From contig NZ_LOHZ01000035.1 in assembly GCF_001601575.1 (NCBI RefSeq), positions 1 through 64,000 on the forward strand: DNA of 64,000 bases. The letters are read 5' to 3'. The stretch is from Thermovenabulum gondwanense (GTDB taxonomy: Bacteria > Bacillota > Thermosediminibacteria > Thermosediminibacterales > Thermosediminibacteraceae). Each line of letters starts with the position of its first letter. Within the stretch, counting starts at the first letter, position 1. This document shows, piece by piece, positions 1 through 8,050 of this stretch. A model generated the notes under the pieces. It made no database searches, was not told the origin of the DNA, and was given only the letters and a program-made list of their open reading frames with translations. The position numbers and the translations under genes were made by a program.

Positions 1-1
1 T

Positions 2-130
2 ATTTTAGTAAGTATTGCTGTTTACTTGTTATTTTTTTCTTTTCTTCCTTCTTTGGGTAAAAGGTTGGGTTTTATTGGTTTTTTTGTTGGGTTTGTTAGT
101 TTTTTACAGGGAATTTTTAACTGTTTCTGA
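2..130 (+). CDS. Possible C-terminal end of a membrane protein (partial)
   Basis: An open frame runs in from the window edge and stops with TGA at 128-130. Its 42 residues are strongly hydrophobic (Leu, Phe, Ile, Val and Gly), as in the last helices of a membrane protein. A small inverted repeat at 136-152 (CTCAATT/AATTGAG) follows the stop and could be a weak terminator facing glpP. The DNA is T- and G-rich, so a chance frame is possible. I do not recognise a family. Confidence 0.3.
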   Translation: MLVSIAVYLLFFSFLPSLGKRLGFIGFFVGFVSFLQGIFNCF

Positions 131-204
131 AATTACTCAATTTTTAATTGAGAGATTATTTTAAAAAAACGCTTTTAGACAATGCCCCCCTTTCTTTTCC
201 CATA

Positions 205-275
205 GTTTAAAAAAAATAGAAGTCCTCCCAGAGAAGAGTAAACTACTCCATCTCCAGAAGGACTTCTCCTTTTCT
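205..275 (-). terminator. Terminator after glpP (repeat copy 1)
   Basis: Read on the minus strand, AGAAGTCCT pairs with AGGACTTCT, with a smaller inner stem, and a run of T follows. The same sequence recurs at 3228-3292 after the decayed glpP copy, so it forms part of a larger duplicated block. Confidence 0.65.
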
Positions 276-333
276 CCAAGTCCTTCATTTTAAATATATT
301 TTTTTAAAATTAAAATTATGATATGCTTATTTT

Positions 334-903
334 CTAAAAGACTTCATTCCAGAGTTTTTCTTCACTTGTTGATATTGCCATAGCTCCTGCTTTTAAAGCC
401 TCATCCACCTGCTCCTTTTCGTGAATTAACCCTCCTGCGATTAAAGGATAATGAATGCTCCTGCTTATTTTATTAATCGCTTCGTATACTATACCGGGTA
501 AAATTTCTACGGCATCTGGATTTACCTGATTTATTGCCTTAATCGCAGTATCTATAGCCTGGCTATCTACTATAAATATCCTTTGAATTGCAAATAAACC
601 TTCACTTTTTGCTGAACTAACAAGATTAGTCCTTGTTGTAATTATACCGTCAGGTTTTATCTCTTCGGCAATATAACGTATTCCTACGCTATCTTTACTG
701 ATGCCATCTAACAAATCAAAATGTATAAAAACCCTTCTACCTGCTTTTTTTATATGATTTACAACGTATCTAATATCAAAAATCGAACCTGTAAGTAAGA
801 ATATGGTTTTTACCCTTTCTTTTAAAGCATCATCTACCTTTTCTATATCTCTTATAGCCGCTATCACGGGATAACTTTTTAAATCTTCAATTAAAAATTT
901 CAA
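334..903 (-). CDS. glpP: Glycerol-3-phosphate responsive antiterminator GlpP
   Basis: The 189-residue protein has the GlpP family length and pattern: an N-terminal YPVIAAIRD strand, a repeated beta/alpha barrel layout, and a C-terminal GGLI...AGAMAISTS segment. Family members bind glycerol-3-phosphate and the leader RNA of glycerol genes, preventing early termination. The start is a TTG at 901-903 behind AAGGTGA. No glpF, glpK or glpD lies nearby, so its target is elsewhere in the genome. A shortened, broken copy of the same gene lies at about 3350-3470, and the chemoreceptor-like gene sits between the two copies. Family assignment is firm; the regulatory target is inferred from the family. 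Confidence 0.88.
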   Translation of the reverse strand: MKFLIEDLKSYPVIAAIRDIEKVDDALKERVKTIFLLTGSIFDIRYVVNHIKKAGRRVFIHFDLLDGISKDSVGIRYIAEEIKPDGIITTRTNLVSSAKSEGLFAIQRIFIVDSQAIDTAIKAINQVNPDAVEILPGIVYEAINKISRSIHYPLIAGGLIHEKEQVDEALKAGAMAISTSEEKLWNEVF

Positions 904-1225
904 TTTAAGTCACCTTAAATCAGATTATTTTCTTTGAATTATCAAATAATGTTTTCTATAATATATATTTCTAACTAATTTTTATTTTTCCTTCTTTGTG
1001 AAAAATTTAATTAGCTAATTTTTATTTTTTTATTTAATTTTCTTAATCTTGATTGATCACCCCTTCCCTTATGCCTTGTTAGAATATCGAGGAATAATAA
1101 TGGATCTAAAGAGAAATAGATGAGCGATTTTTATTTGTCTATCGATTTTTAATTTGTCTTGTGATTACAAATATTATAAATGAAAAAATCATTGTTTTTA
1201 TTGAATTTTACTTATGTTATTAAAT
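904..1225. other. AT-rich intergenic stretch, partly duplicated
   Basis: No coding frame is convincing here. The part from about 904 to 1040 closely resembles 3471-3600, including the run TATATTTCTAA followed by TAATTTTTATTTT. It is therefore the upstream flank of glpP, present twice in the window. The remainder to 1225 shows no hairpin or promoter that I can defend. Confidence 0.6.
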
Positions 1226-3139
1226 TTATAGAACCTGTTTTGACACTTCTCGAATTATATCATACCTTTCATCACTGCTTTCAATGAATCCTTCTACGGG
1301 CGTATCTATACCATTAAAATTATTAAAATTTATAAATGCATTTTTTAAAGCTTCTATTATTTCTTTCTTCATGTTTGGAGAAGCTGCAATTGCATCTTTG
1401 GGTATATCGTCTGTTTGTGCAATTATTTCTATTTTTTCCACAGGCAATCCTCTTTTAGCAGCCATATCTACCGCTTCATTATATGTAGCTGCTGCATCAA
1501 CTTCACCTGACAATACAGATTCTATGCATTTATCATGGCTACCCAAAAATATTACCTTTTTAAATAATGTATCAGGATTTAAACCTGCTTTTTTAATAAT
1601 GTACCTTGCATAAATATAGCCCGATGCACTTTTCGTATCTATATATCCAAATGTTTTTCCTTTAAGATCTTCGAGTTTTCTAATATCATTACCTTTCTTT
1701 GTAATAATATAACCTTTATATGCAAATCTACCATTTACTTTTGGTGTTACTATCGGTATAACCCCAACCTTTTCATGTGCTGAAATATATGCAAACGGGG
1801 AAAACCATCCTACATCAATTATACCTTGCCTAATCCCTTCTATTAAATTATCATAATCTTTAGCAATTAAAATTCTAGCTTTATATCCTATATTTTCGCA
1901 TACTCTCTTTAATATAGGAAAATACATTCTTTTTATTTTTTCTGGAGCGACAAAGGGATTTATCCCAAATATTATTTCATTGTTACTTTTTAATCCAATA
2001 ACTACTTTTTGTAGTTCATTAACTATATTGTTAACTTCATCTGCATATTTAAGAGTATCGTTATTTTTCACTTTTTGTAATTCTACCTTCTTCATTAAGT
2101 CAGTAATGAAATTATATGTATTTTCAATTGCTCCTGCAATTGTATAAGATGCTTTTTCTATTTCAGTAGCAGAGTGCTTTTGTTCTGTTGACATATTATT
2201 AAGTTCTGTCAAAACATATTTTATTTCATTTACAGTAATTTCTATTTTGTCGATTAAATTTTTTAATTCTCCTGAAGCTGTTTCCACAGATTTTACTTTT
2301 TGTATACATTTATTCATATAATTATTAGAATCCTCAATACTATGCCATATCTCTTTTATTATCTCCTCAATATCTGAAGTAGACTTTTTTGTTTCATCTG
2401 CAAGTTTTTTTATTTCCTGAGCGACAACCGCAAAACCTCTTCCTGAATTACCAGCTCTTGCTGCTTCTATTGTTGCATTTAATGCAAGTAGGTTTATTTG
2501 TTTTGATATTGAGCTTATATATTCAATAATATTAGAAATTTTTTTTGAGGACTCTTGGAGAATTAGATTTTTATTATATGCAACTTTTATTACTTCGGCT
2601 AAATCTAATAAAAGTGAAAACATATTTTGAATAGTTTTCTTGTTTTGGAGTAACATATCCGCTGATTCTGTTGATTTATCCTCAATTCTTTGAATATTCT
2701 CTTTTAAGTTTACTGACATACTAGCGAGTTCGTTAATACTTGCAGATATTTCTTCTGTCGAAGCAGCATTTTGTTGACTTAATTCCTCTATATTATAAAA
2801 CGTTTTAGATATTTCTTCATACGTAGCAATATTATCATTCATTAGCCAAATAAGTTGCTGTATATCAAACCCTAGTGTTTCAGTAGCTTTTACAATTTTT
2901 TCATATACTGTTTCATTAAACTCCAAAGACTTGTTATATGAAACGCTCTGCCTGGCAGAGTATCGCTCCCACTTTTTATACAAATCATTTGCTTTAATGT
3001 AAATAATAATAAATCCAATTGCTCCAAATAACTGTAAAATAAGCTTAATACTAATATTTATTTTTAACCATGGCACCACACCAATTCCTATAAAAAATAT
3101 TGTAAGTACTATAAAAATTAATTTTATTTCACTTTTCAA
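1226..3139 (-). CDS. Chemoreceptor-like signalling protein fused to a PhnD-type binding domain
   Basis: This 637-residue protein has two N-terminal membrane helices (about 5-23 and 31-49) and a long methyl-accepting chemotaxis helical region (about 75-385). The conserved signalling tip lies near residues 205-245 ([15 protein letters not shown], then GRGFAVVA). A complete PhnD-like phosphate/phosphonate substrate-binding domain follows (about 392-637). Such domains normally work outside the cell as ABC transporter receptors. Here no third membrane helix separates it from the cytoplasmic tip, so it should be cytoplasmic. The start is TTG at 3137-3139 behind GGAGGAGG. No che or phn gene is adjacent. 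Both domain calls are firm; the ligand and output are unknown. Confidence 0.88.
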   Translation of the reverse strand: MKSEIKLIFIVLTIFFIGIGVVPWLKINISIKLILQLFGAIGFIIIYIKANDLYKKWERYSARQSVSYNKSLEFNETVYEKIVKATETLGFDIQQLIWLMNDNIATYEEISKTFYNIEELSQQNAASTEEISASINELASMSVNLKENIQRIEDKSTESADMLLQNKKTIQNMFSLLLDLAEVIKVAYNKNLILQESSKKISNIIEYISSISKQINLLALNATIEAARAGNSGRGFAVVAQEIKKLADETKKSTSDIEEIIKEIWHSIEDSNNYMNKCIQKVKSVETASGELKNLIDKIEITVNEIKYVLTELNNMSTEQKHSATEIEKASYTIAGAIENTYNFITDLMKKVELQKVKNNDTLKYADEVNNIVNELQKVVIGLKSNNEIIFGINPFVAPEKIKRMYFPILKRVCENIGYKARILIAKDYDNLIEGIRQGIIDVGWFSPFAYISAHEKVGVIPIVTPKVNGRFAYKGYIITKKGNDIRKLEDLKGKTFGYIDTKSASGYIYARYIIKKAGLNPDTLFKKVIFLGSHDKCIESVLSGEVDAAATYNEAVDMAAKRGLPVEKIEIIAQTDDIPKDAIAASPNMKKEIIEALKNAFINFNNFNGIDTPVEGFIESSDERYDIIREVSKQVL

Positions 3140-3227
3140 AAATTTCCTCCTCCTTTAGATTTTAATCATAAAGTCCAATGTCTTTTTTATCCTTTTAACT
3201 ATCCCCTCCCTTTCTTTCTTCAGATTT

Positions 3228-3292
3228 TAAAAAAAGAAGTCCTTCCAGAGAAGAGAAAATACTCATCTCCAAAAGGACTTCTCCTTTTCTCC
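3228..3292 (-). terminator. Terminator-like hairpin (repeat copy 2)
   Basis: On the minus strand GAAGTCC pairs with GGACTTC and seven T follow. The sequence is nearly the same as the hairpin downstream of intact glpP at 205-275. Here it follows a glpP remnant rather than a working gene. Confidence 0.6.
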
Positions 3293-3349
3293 AAGTCCTA
3301 CATATCATTATTTCTTTAACATGAATTATATGACTTTTTAAAAAAATTT

Positions 3350-3470
3350 TTTCAGAACTCCAGAGTTTTCTTGTATTTGTCAATACTGATTGATTAATTT
3401 ATCTACTTTTTTAGATATCTCAGACGTCTGCAATCCGAATAACTATTCAAACCTTCAATAAAAATTTCAT
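3350..3470 (-). pseudogene. glpP: Decayed, internally deleted copy of glpP
   Basis: From the ATG at 3468-3470 the minus strand aligns with the first roughly 25 codons of intact glpP (MKFL, then a frameshift, then residues matching SYPVIAAIRDIEKVD with stops). It then jumps to the last roughly 12 codons (matching ISTSEEKLW). About 140 central codons are missing. Both flanks also match the flanks of intact glpP: the upstream DNA at 3471-3600 and the downstream hairpin. This is direct sequence evidence for a duplication followed by decay. Confidence 0.7.
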
Positions 3471-3622
3471 TTTAATCATATTAATTCAGATATTTTTTTG
3501 AATTTATATAATAATGTACTTCTAATATATAACTTCTAATATATATTTCTAATTAATTTTTATTTTCCCTTCTTTTCCAAAAGACAATTATTAATTTTTA
3601 TTTTTAGTTTAAAATAGTTTGA

Positions 3623-3654
3623 TTGACATAAATCAATACTATATGCTAATATAG
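3623..3654 (+). promoter_or_regulatory. arsR promoter with overlapping palindromic operator
   Basis: TTGACA at 3623-3628 and TAATAT at 3647-3652, 18 bp apart and with TG upstream of the -10, form a good promoter. CTATATGCTAATATAG at 3639-3654 has perfect 6-bp arms and covers the -10 box. That is where ArsR-type repressors normally bind, so self-repression released by the ligand is likely. Confidence 0.65.
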
Positions 3655-3674
3655 GAATATAGGAGGTGTATTAG

Positions 3675-4010
3675 ATGGCAAAAAATATTTATGATCTCCG
3701 GGCAGAATTCTTTAAGGCTCTTGCTCATCCAACAAGACTTAAAATTTTAGATATTATCCTGGATGAAAAGGAGATATGCGTTTGCGAAATTGTTAAAAAA
3801 ATAGGTATAGACCAGCCCACTACATCAAAACACCTTAATATATTAAAAAAAGCCGGAATTTTGGAAAGCAGGAAAGAAGGACTTTCGGTTTTTTACAAAG
3901 TAAGATTCCCCTGCTTAAGGGATTATTTTATTTGTGTAGACGAAACCATAAAGAGCGATCTTGTAACCAAGGTTTCATATATTGATTCAAGCAGAAATAA
4001 GGTCGAATAA
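3675..4010 (+). CDS. ArsR-family metal/metalloid-responsive repressor
   Basis: This 111-residue winged-helix protein has the ArsR layout: an ALAHPTRLKIL helix, the recognition region QPTTSKHLNILKKAGIL, then the wing. The segment EICVCEI (Cys35, Cys37) matches the ELCVCDL metal-binding helix of arsenic and antimony sensors; Cys80 and Cys87 could add ligands. The ATG follows AGGAGGTG. It leads a set with a DUF318/ArsP-type permease and a small thioredoxin-like protein and has a palindrome over its own -10 box. It most likely represses this set until a thiol-reactive metal or metalloid binds. The exact inducer is not determined by sequence. Confidence 0.85.
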   Translation: MAKNIYDLRAEFFKALAHPTRLKILDIILDEKEICVCEIVKKIGIDQPTTSKHLNILKKAGILESRKEGLSVFYKVRFPCLRDYFICVDETIKSDLVTKVSYIDSSRNKVE

Positions 4011-4069
4011 TTTTATTTAAAACACAATAAGTTAAAACATATTAAATTTTATTGAAAGGAGAATTAATA

Positions 4070-5239
4070 ATGAGGGAAGAGCTCAAAAAATTCTTGATCA
4101 TAGTAGGTGTCTTTCTATTTGCCTACTATATGCCGTTAGAGAGTGTGCGCTTTAAAGGTGCATTCATAGAATCACTATACATGCTTCAGGATTACGCAAG
4201 GCTTCACGTACTAACCTGCTTAATACCCGCTCTTTTTATAGCAGGTGCTATTTCAAACTTTATTTCCCAGCAGGCGGTTATGAAATACTTCGGAAGTGGT
4301 GCAAAAAAGTGGGTTTCCTATGCAGTAGCATCGGTGTCGGGAACGATCCTTGCCGTATGTTCCTGCACGGTTTTACCTCTTTTTACGGGAATTTATAAAA
4401 GGGGGGCAGGCCTCGGTCCTGCAATCGCTTTTTTGTATTCGGGTCCTGCCATAAACGTCCTTGCGATTATTATGACAGCAAGAATCCTGGGGTATAAACT
4501 GGGAATTGCAAGAGCCGTTGGAGCGGTACTATTTTCTATAATAATAGGTGTAATAATGCAGTTTATATTCAGAAAAGAAGATGTGGAAAGATTATCAAAG
4601 ATGCCGCAGGTTCCTGTTAAAAATGATGGGAGAACTTTATTACAGGACCTTTTATATTTTGTAAGTTTGGTTTTCATATTAATCTTTGCAGCATGGGGTA
4701 AACCCGCTCAGCCTGTGGGATTTTTTAGTGCCGTATACAATGTAAAATGGTACTTGACCTTATTCTTCCTGTTAATGCTTGCAGTAATCCTTATAAGGTG
4801 GTTTAAGAAGGATGAGATTACATCGTGGGTTGAAGCAACCTGGAGCTTTGCAAAACAGATACTTCCTCTCCTTTTTGCAGGCGTGCTCGTTGCAGGATTT
4901 TTAATGGGAAGGCCGGGATACGACGCGGGAATAATTCCCTCAAAGTATGTGGAAGCAGTAGTCGGAGGCAATTCTTTGCTTTCAAACTTTATAGCCTCTA
5001 TAATTGGAGCTTTCATGTATTTTGCAACCCTTACGGAAGTTCCCATACTTCAAGGGCTTTTAGGTTCGGGTATGGGGCAGGGGCCCGCTCTTGCGCTTTT
5101 GCTCTCGGGCCCAGCTTTGAGCCTCCCGAGCATGCTCGTTATAAACAGCGTCCTCGGACCTAAAAAGACAATCACCTATGTGAGTTTGGTAATAATAATG
5201 TCAACTTTTATAGGCTTCATTTTTGGAAACTTCTTTTAA
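4070..5239 (+). CDS. ArsP/DUF318-family permease
   Basis: This 389-residue integral membrane protein has about ten helices and the family hallmark CSCTVLPLF (Cys97, Cys99), repeated GPA motifs (FLYSGPAIN and LLLSGPALS) and a charged central loop near residues 170-195. Relatives include the organoarsenical exporter ArsP and other predicted metal or thiol-linked permeases. The ATG at 4070 follows AAAGGAG, whereas an in-frame TTG at 4052 lacks a proper site. It lies 59 bp after arsR and before a thioredoxin-like gene. Export of a toxic metalloid or organometal is the best inference; the substrate cannot be read from sequence. Confidence 0.8.
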   Translation: MREELKKFLIIVGVFLFAYYMPLESVRFKGAFIESLYMLQDYARLHVLTCLIPALFIAGAISNFISQQAVMKYFGSGAKKWVSYAVASVSGTILAVCSCTVLPLFTGIYKRGAGLGPAIAFLYSGPAINVLAIIMTARILGYKLGIARAVGAVLFSIIIGVIMQFIFRKEDVERLSKMPQVPVKNDGRTLLQDLLYFVSLVFILIFAAWGKPAQPVGFFSAVYNVKWYLTLFFLLMLAVILIRWFKKDEITSWVEATWSFAKQILPLLFAGVLVAGFLMGRPGYDAGIIPSKYVEAVVGGNSLLSNFIASIIGAFMYFATLTEVPILQGLLGSGMGQGPALALLLSGPALSLPSMLVINSVLGPKKTITYVSLVIIMSTFIGFIFGNFF

Positions 5240-5431
5240 AAATCCTCCAATGTTTATTTTATTTTATAAGTTTTGATGTTAAAATAAAAATGCTTATATG
5301 AAAATAAAGGAATAAAATAATTTTTTTCTAAAAATGATGTTTTAATCACAAGTGAACAATATTTAAAAGTTTTGTTTAAATCAATTCTTAAAAAATAAAA
5401 GATAAAATCATAAAAAAGGGAGGAAAAAATA
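5240..5431 (+). other. AT-rich spacer inside the arsR set
   Basis: This 190-bp gap between the permease and the thioredoxin-like gene has no coding frame or strong hairpin that I can see. A ribosome binding site (GGGAGG) for the next gene lies at its end. Confidence 0.5.
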
Positions 5432-5671
5432 ATGAACATTAAAATCCTTGGCATGGGCTGTGCAAAATGCAAGGCATTAGAAGAAAACACAAGGGCAGCT
5501 TTGCAGGAGCTCGGCATTGAAGCACAAATAGAAAAGGTTCAGGATATCAATAAAATTACCGAGTATGTAATGGTTACACCTGCCCTCGTAATTAACGAAG
5601 AAGTAAAGGTATCGGGTAAGGTGGCTACAAAAGAGGAAGTAAAAAAATTTATCCAGGAATATTTAAAATAA
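5432..5671 (+). CDS. Small thioredoxin-like redox protein
   Basis: The 79-residue protein is a minimal thioredoxin fold with the active site GCAKC (Cys10, Cys13) right after strand one and the cis-proline segment VTPALVINEE. This is the family called redox-active disulfide protein 2 or thioredoxin_3. Members often sit beside DUF318/ArsP permeases and ArsR regulators, as here. It probably passes electrons to, or handles thiol-bound forms of, the permease substrate. RBS GGGAGG precedes the ATG. The fold is firm and the role is inferred from the neighbourhood. Confidence 0.82.
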   Translation: MNIKILGMGCAKCKALEENTRAALQELGIEAQIEKVQDINKITEYVMVTPALVINEEVKVSGKVATKEEVKKFIQEYLK

Positions 5672-5696
5672 TAATTTATAAAACTTAATTTGTCTA

Positions 5697-5730
5697 TAAG
5701 GGTGCGATATAGCACCTTTTATTTTTTATA
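5697..5730 (+). terminator. Terminator of the arsR set
   Basis: GGTGC and GCACC form a short stem around GATATA, followed by TTTTATTTTTTATA. It lies about 30 bp after the thioredoxin-like gene. Confidence 0.6.
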
Positions 5731-5814
5731 TCGCCATTATTATCCTTTTCCCCCGGAATTCAAATACATCACCAGTAAATCATATTTCCAGTAAAACATA
5801 TTTTATGAAATTTA

Positions 5815-5843
5815 TTGTAATTTGAATTATTATATATTATAAT
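5815..5843 (+). promoter_or_regulatory. Sigma-A type promoter of the cell-wall flavoprotein gene
   Basis: TTGTAA (5815-5820) and TATAAT (5838-5843) are separated by exactly 17 bp. The predicted transcript begins near 5850 and has a leader of about 87 nt containing a strong hairpin. Confidence 0.6.
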
Positions 5844-5877
5844 ATATTAATGTAAGTGATTTCTTGAACATACTTTT

Positions 5878-5910
5878 AAGGGTGCAACCCCAGGAGGGGT
5901 TCGCATAAAA
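5878..5910 (+). other. 5' leader hairpin of unknown function
   Basis: AACCCC-AGGA-GGGGTT forms a 6-bp stem with a loop resembling a ribosome binding site, and the flanking TGC and GCA can extend it. It lies 27 nt before the real RBS of the flavoprotein gene. I could not match it to a known riboswitch. mRNA stabilisation or regulation are both possible. Confidence 0.45.
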
Positions 5911-5936
5911 ATAAATTAACGTAAAGGGGGTATTGT

Positions 5937-7427
5937 ATGTACAGGGCTAAATTCTTAGTATTTTCACTAATCATCGCTTTAATCTTCTCGGTTGTGGCAC
6001 CGGTACAGGGGGTAAAATTCTTTAAGGTAGATGCAGTATCCGCAGCTACCGGTTCGGGAAATACCACCGAACAAAACCAGACCCCGGCTCAGCCGGCCCA
6101 ACCCAAAACGCAAACTCAAACCACTACTACTGAAAAACCTGCTGAAACCAAGGTTACAACTACTTCAGCAACTACTACAGCAGTCACAGTAAAGGAAATT
6201 AAGCGTCTTCTTGCATTACATTCCTACGGCGAAGATGTAAAACTCCTGCAGACAATGCTGAATAAACTCGGCTACAAATTGAAGGTAGACGGCATCTTTG
6301 GTCCAAAAACCCTTGCAGCGGTACAGGATTTTCAGAAGAAAAATAATCTAAAAGTAGATGGAATAGTAGGTCCTAAGACCCTCGCAAAACTAGTACCTGC
6401 TGCAGGCCTTGTAGTTGCTGCTAAACCTGAACAGCAAAAACCTGCTGAAAAACCAGTAGTTAAAGAAGAAACCGTTGCAGTTAAAATCGGAAAAGTTGAT
6501 TATGCCGCTCACGGCACAAAATGTTTCACAGTAGCAATCGCAGCGGTAGCAGGGGATAAGATTGTTGCAGCCTACATAGACGATTATCAGTTTATGCCAG
6601 CTAATGTTGCAAAAGGCGTTCCCAACTCCGGTGCAGATTTTGGCAAGAACTATCCGCAGGGCTACGTCCTTGGCTCCAAGCTCACCAACGCCGACTACTA
6701 CAGCAACAACATGAAGACAAAAGGCGGAGCCACCAGGACAGTCAACGAGAACTTCTCAGGAATAATCAATTACGTAAAAGGCAAGACCATAGCAGAACTT
6801 GAAGCCCAGCTTGCTGAAAAGAACAAGGAAGAAATGAAGGAAGCCGTTGATGCGGTAACCGGCGCAACCCTCGAAGATACCCACGGCTATATTACCGCTA
6901 TCGTTGAAGCCGCAAAGGTTGCAAAAGCCGCCAGCGACGAAAAAGCAATAAAAGTTAACGTAAAGGACCTTCCCAACCTCAAGATAGGTAAGGTGGATTA
7001 TGCAGCCCACGGTACAAAATGCTTTACATTAGCTTCTGCGGTGGTACTTGGCGACAAGATAGTTGCCGCTGTCTTTGACGATTATCAGTTCATGCCCGCT
7101 GCTTCGGCAAAAGGCGTTCCCAATTCCGATCAGGAATTTGGCAAAAACTATCCGCAGGGCTACGTCCTCGCCTCCAAGCTCACCAACGCTGATTACTACA
7201 GCAATAACATGAAGACAAAAGGCGGAGCCACCAGAACTGTTGTCGAAAACTTCACCAGCATTGTAGATTATGTAAAAGGTAAATCAATAGTAGAACTTTC
7301 TTCTCAATTATCAGGAAGCACAAAAGAAGAAGTAAAAGAACATGTGGATGCGATAACCGGCGCTACCCTTGAAGACACCTACGGCTACATCGCCGCTATA
7401 GTTGAAGCCGCTAAAGTAGCAAAATAA
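5937..7427 (+). CDS. Secreted cell-wall-binding protein with two FMN_bind-like repeats
   Basis: The 496-residue protein has a signal peptide (1-37), a Thr/Pro/Gln linker (38-85), a PG_binding_1 peptidoglycan-binding domain (about 86-152) and two long repeats (about 181-330 and 348-496). Each repeat ends in DA[VI]TGAT, which fits the ApbE flavin-transfer consensus Dxx[S/T]GA[S/T]; the modified residues would be Thr311 and Thr477. The repeats share nearly identical stretches (YPQGYVL, SKLTNADYYSNNMKTKGGAT), also at DNA level, suggesting recent duplication or gene conversion. An electron-carrying wall flavoprotein is a reasonable inference. No apbE is in the window. RBS AAAGGGGG precedes the ATG. 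Confidence 0.75.
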   Translation: MYRAKFLVFSLIIALIFSVVAPVQGVKFFKVDAVSAATGSGNTTEQNQTPAQPAQPKTQTQTTTTEKPAETKVTTTSATTTAVTVKEIKRLLALHSYGEDVKLLQTMLNKLGYKLKVDGIFGPKTLAAVQDFQKKNNLKVDGIVGPKTLAKLVPAAGLVVAAKPEQQKPAEKPVVKEETVAVKIGKVDYAAHGTKCFTVAIAAVAGDKIVAAYIDDYQFMPANVAKGVPNSGADFGKNYPQGYVLGSKLTNADYYSNNMKTKGGATRTVNENFSGIINYVKGKTIAELEAQLAEKNKEEMKEAVDAVTGATLEDTHGYITAIVEAAKVAKAASDEKAIKVNVKDLPNLKIGKVDYAAHGTKCFTLASAVVLGDKIVAAVFDDYQFMPAASAKGVPNSDQEFGKNYPQGYVLASKLTNADYYSNNMKTKGGATRTVVENFTSIVDYVKGKSIVELSSQLSGSTKEEVKEHVDAITGATLEDTYGYIAAIVEAAKVAK

Positions 7428-7437
7428 ATTAAGTATA

Positions 7438-7474
7438 AAAAAGGAAGCAGGTAAAAACCTGCTTCCTTTTTTTT
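7438..7474 (+). terminator. Strong bidirectional terminator
   Basis: GGAAGCAGGT (7443-7452) pairs with ACCTGCTTCC (7457-7466), followed by eight T; a run of A on the left side lets it also serve the converging minus-strand gene. Confidence 0.9.
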
Positions 7475-7479
7475 GACTT

Positions 7480-8001
7480 TTATTTTTTCAAATACCCTAT
7501 TATTGCCCTCATATATGCTGGCAAATCCTTGGGAGTTCTTGATGTAATAATATTTTTATCAACAACAACCTCTTTATCTTCATAAATTGCTCCTGCATTT
7601 ACCACATCATCTATAATGGCGTTAACACAGGTCATTTTATGCCCTTTTACTACCTTAGCAGAAATGAAAACCCACGGCCCATGGCAAATCGTAGCCAAAA
7701 GTTTCCCCTCATCGTAAAATTCTTTAACCATGTCTAACACTTTTTTATATCTTCTAAGTTTATCAGGAGCCCATCCTCCCGGCACTAAGAGAGCATCGTA
7801 ATCCTTTACCAATATGCCTTCTACTTCCTGATTTACTTCTACACTTAACCCGTATTTACCTCTATAAGTTTTTGAACTTCCAGTACCTACAATTGTTACT
7901 TCACATCCTTCTTCTCTTAGACGTATTACCGGGTACCACAACTCTAAATCTTCAAATCCCTCCTCAGCCAGCATTATTATTTTTTTTCCTTTTAATTCCA
8001 T
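7480..8001 (-). CDS. DJ-1/PfpI-family protein
   Basis: The 173-residue protein is a class I glutamine-amidotransferase-like fold of the PfpI type: EEGFEDLE near the N terminus, VPGGWAPD, and the nucleophile elbow LATICHGPW with Cys106-His107. Relatives are proteases, chaperones or deglycases protecting against aldehyde damage. The ATG at 7999-8001 is chosen because GGGAGG precedes it; the longer frame upstream would overlap plsY and has no such site. The downstream end meets the terminator at 7438-7474. The biochemical activity of this family varies, so the function stays general. Confidence 0.82.
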   Translation of the reverse strand: MELKGKKIIMLAEEGFEDLELWYPVIRLREEGCEVTIVGTGSSKTYRGKYGLSVEVNQEVEGILVKDYDALLVPGGWAPDKLRRYKKVLDMVKEFYDEGKLLATICHGPWVFISAKVVKGHKMTCVNAIIDDVVNAGAIYEDKEVVVDKNIITSRTPKDLPAYMRAIIGYLKK

Positions 8002-8050
8002 AAAATACCTCCCTTTAATGAGTAAAATTCTATTTTTATTTATTACTATC

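Noticed and set aside
3195-3383. 62-codon minus-strand reading frame near 3.3 kb
   Set aside because: It lies across the terminator hairpin and the remnant of glpP; the composition is that of decayed DNA.
4052-4069. TTG at 4052 as start of the ArsP-type permease
   Set aside because: The AAAGGAG that serves as RBS for the ATG at 4070 lies within this extension.
6756-7010. Minus-strand frame opposite the wall flavoprotein
   Set aside because: Shadow of a repeat-rich coding region with no RBS or family features.
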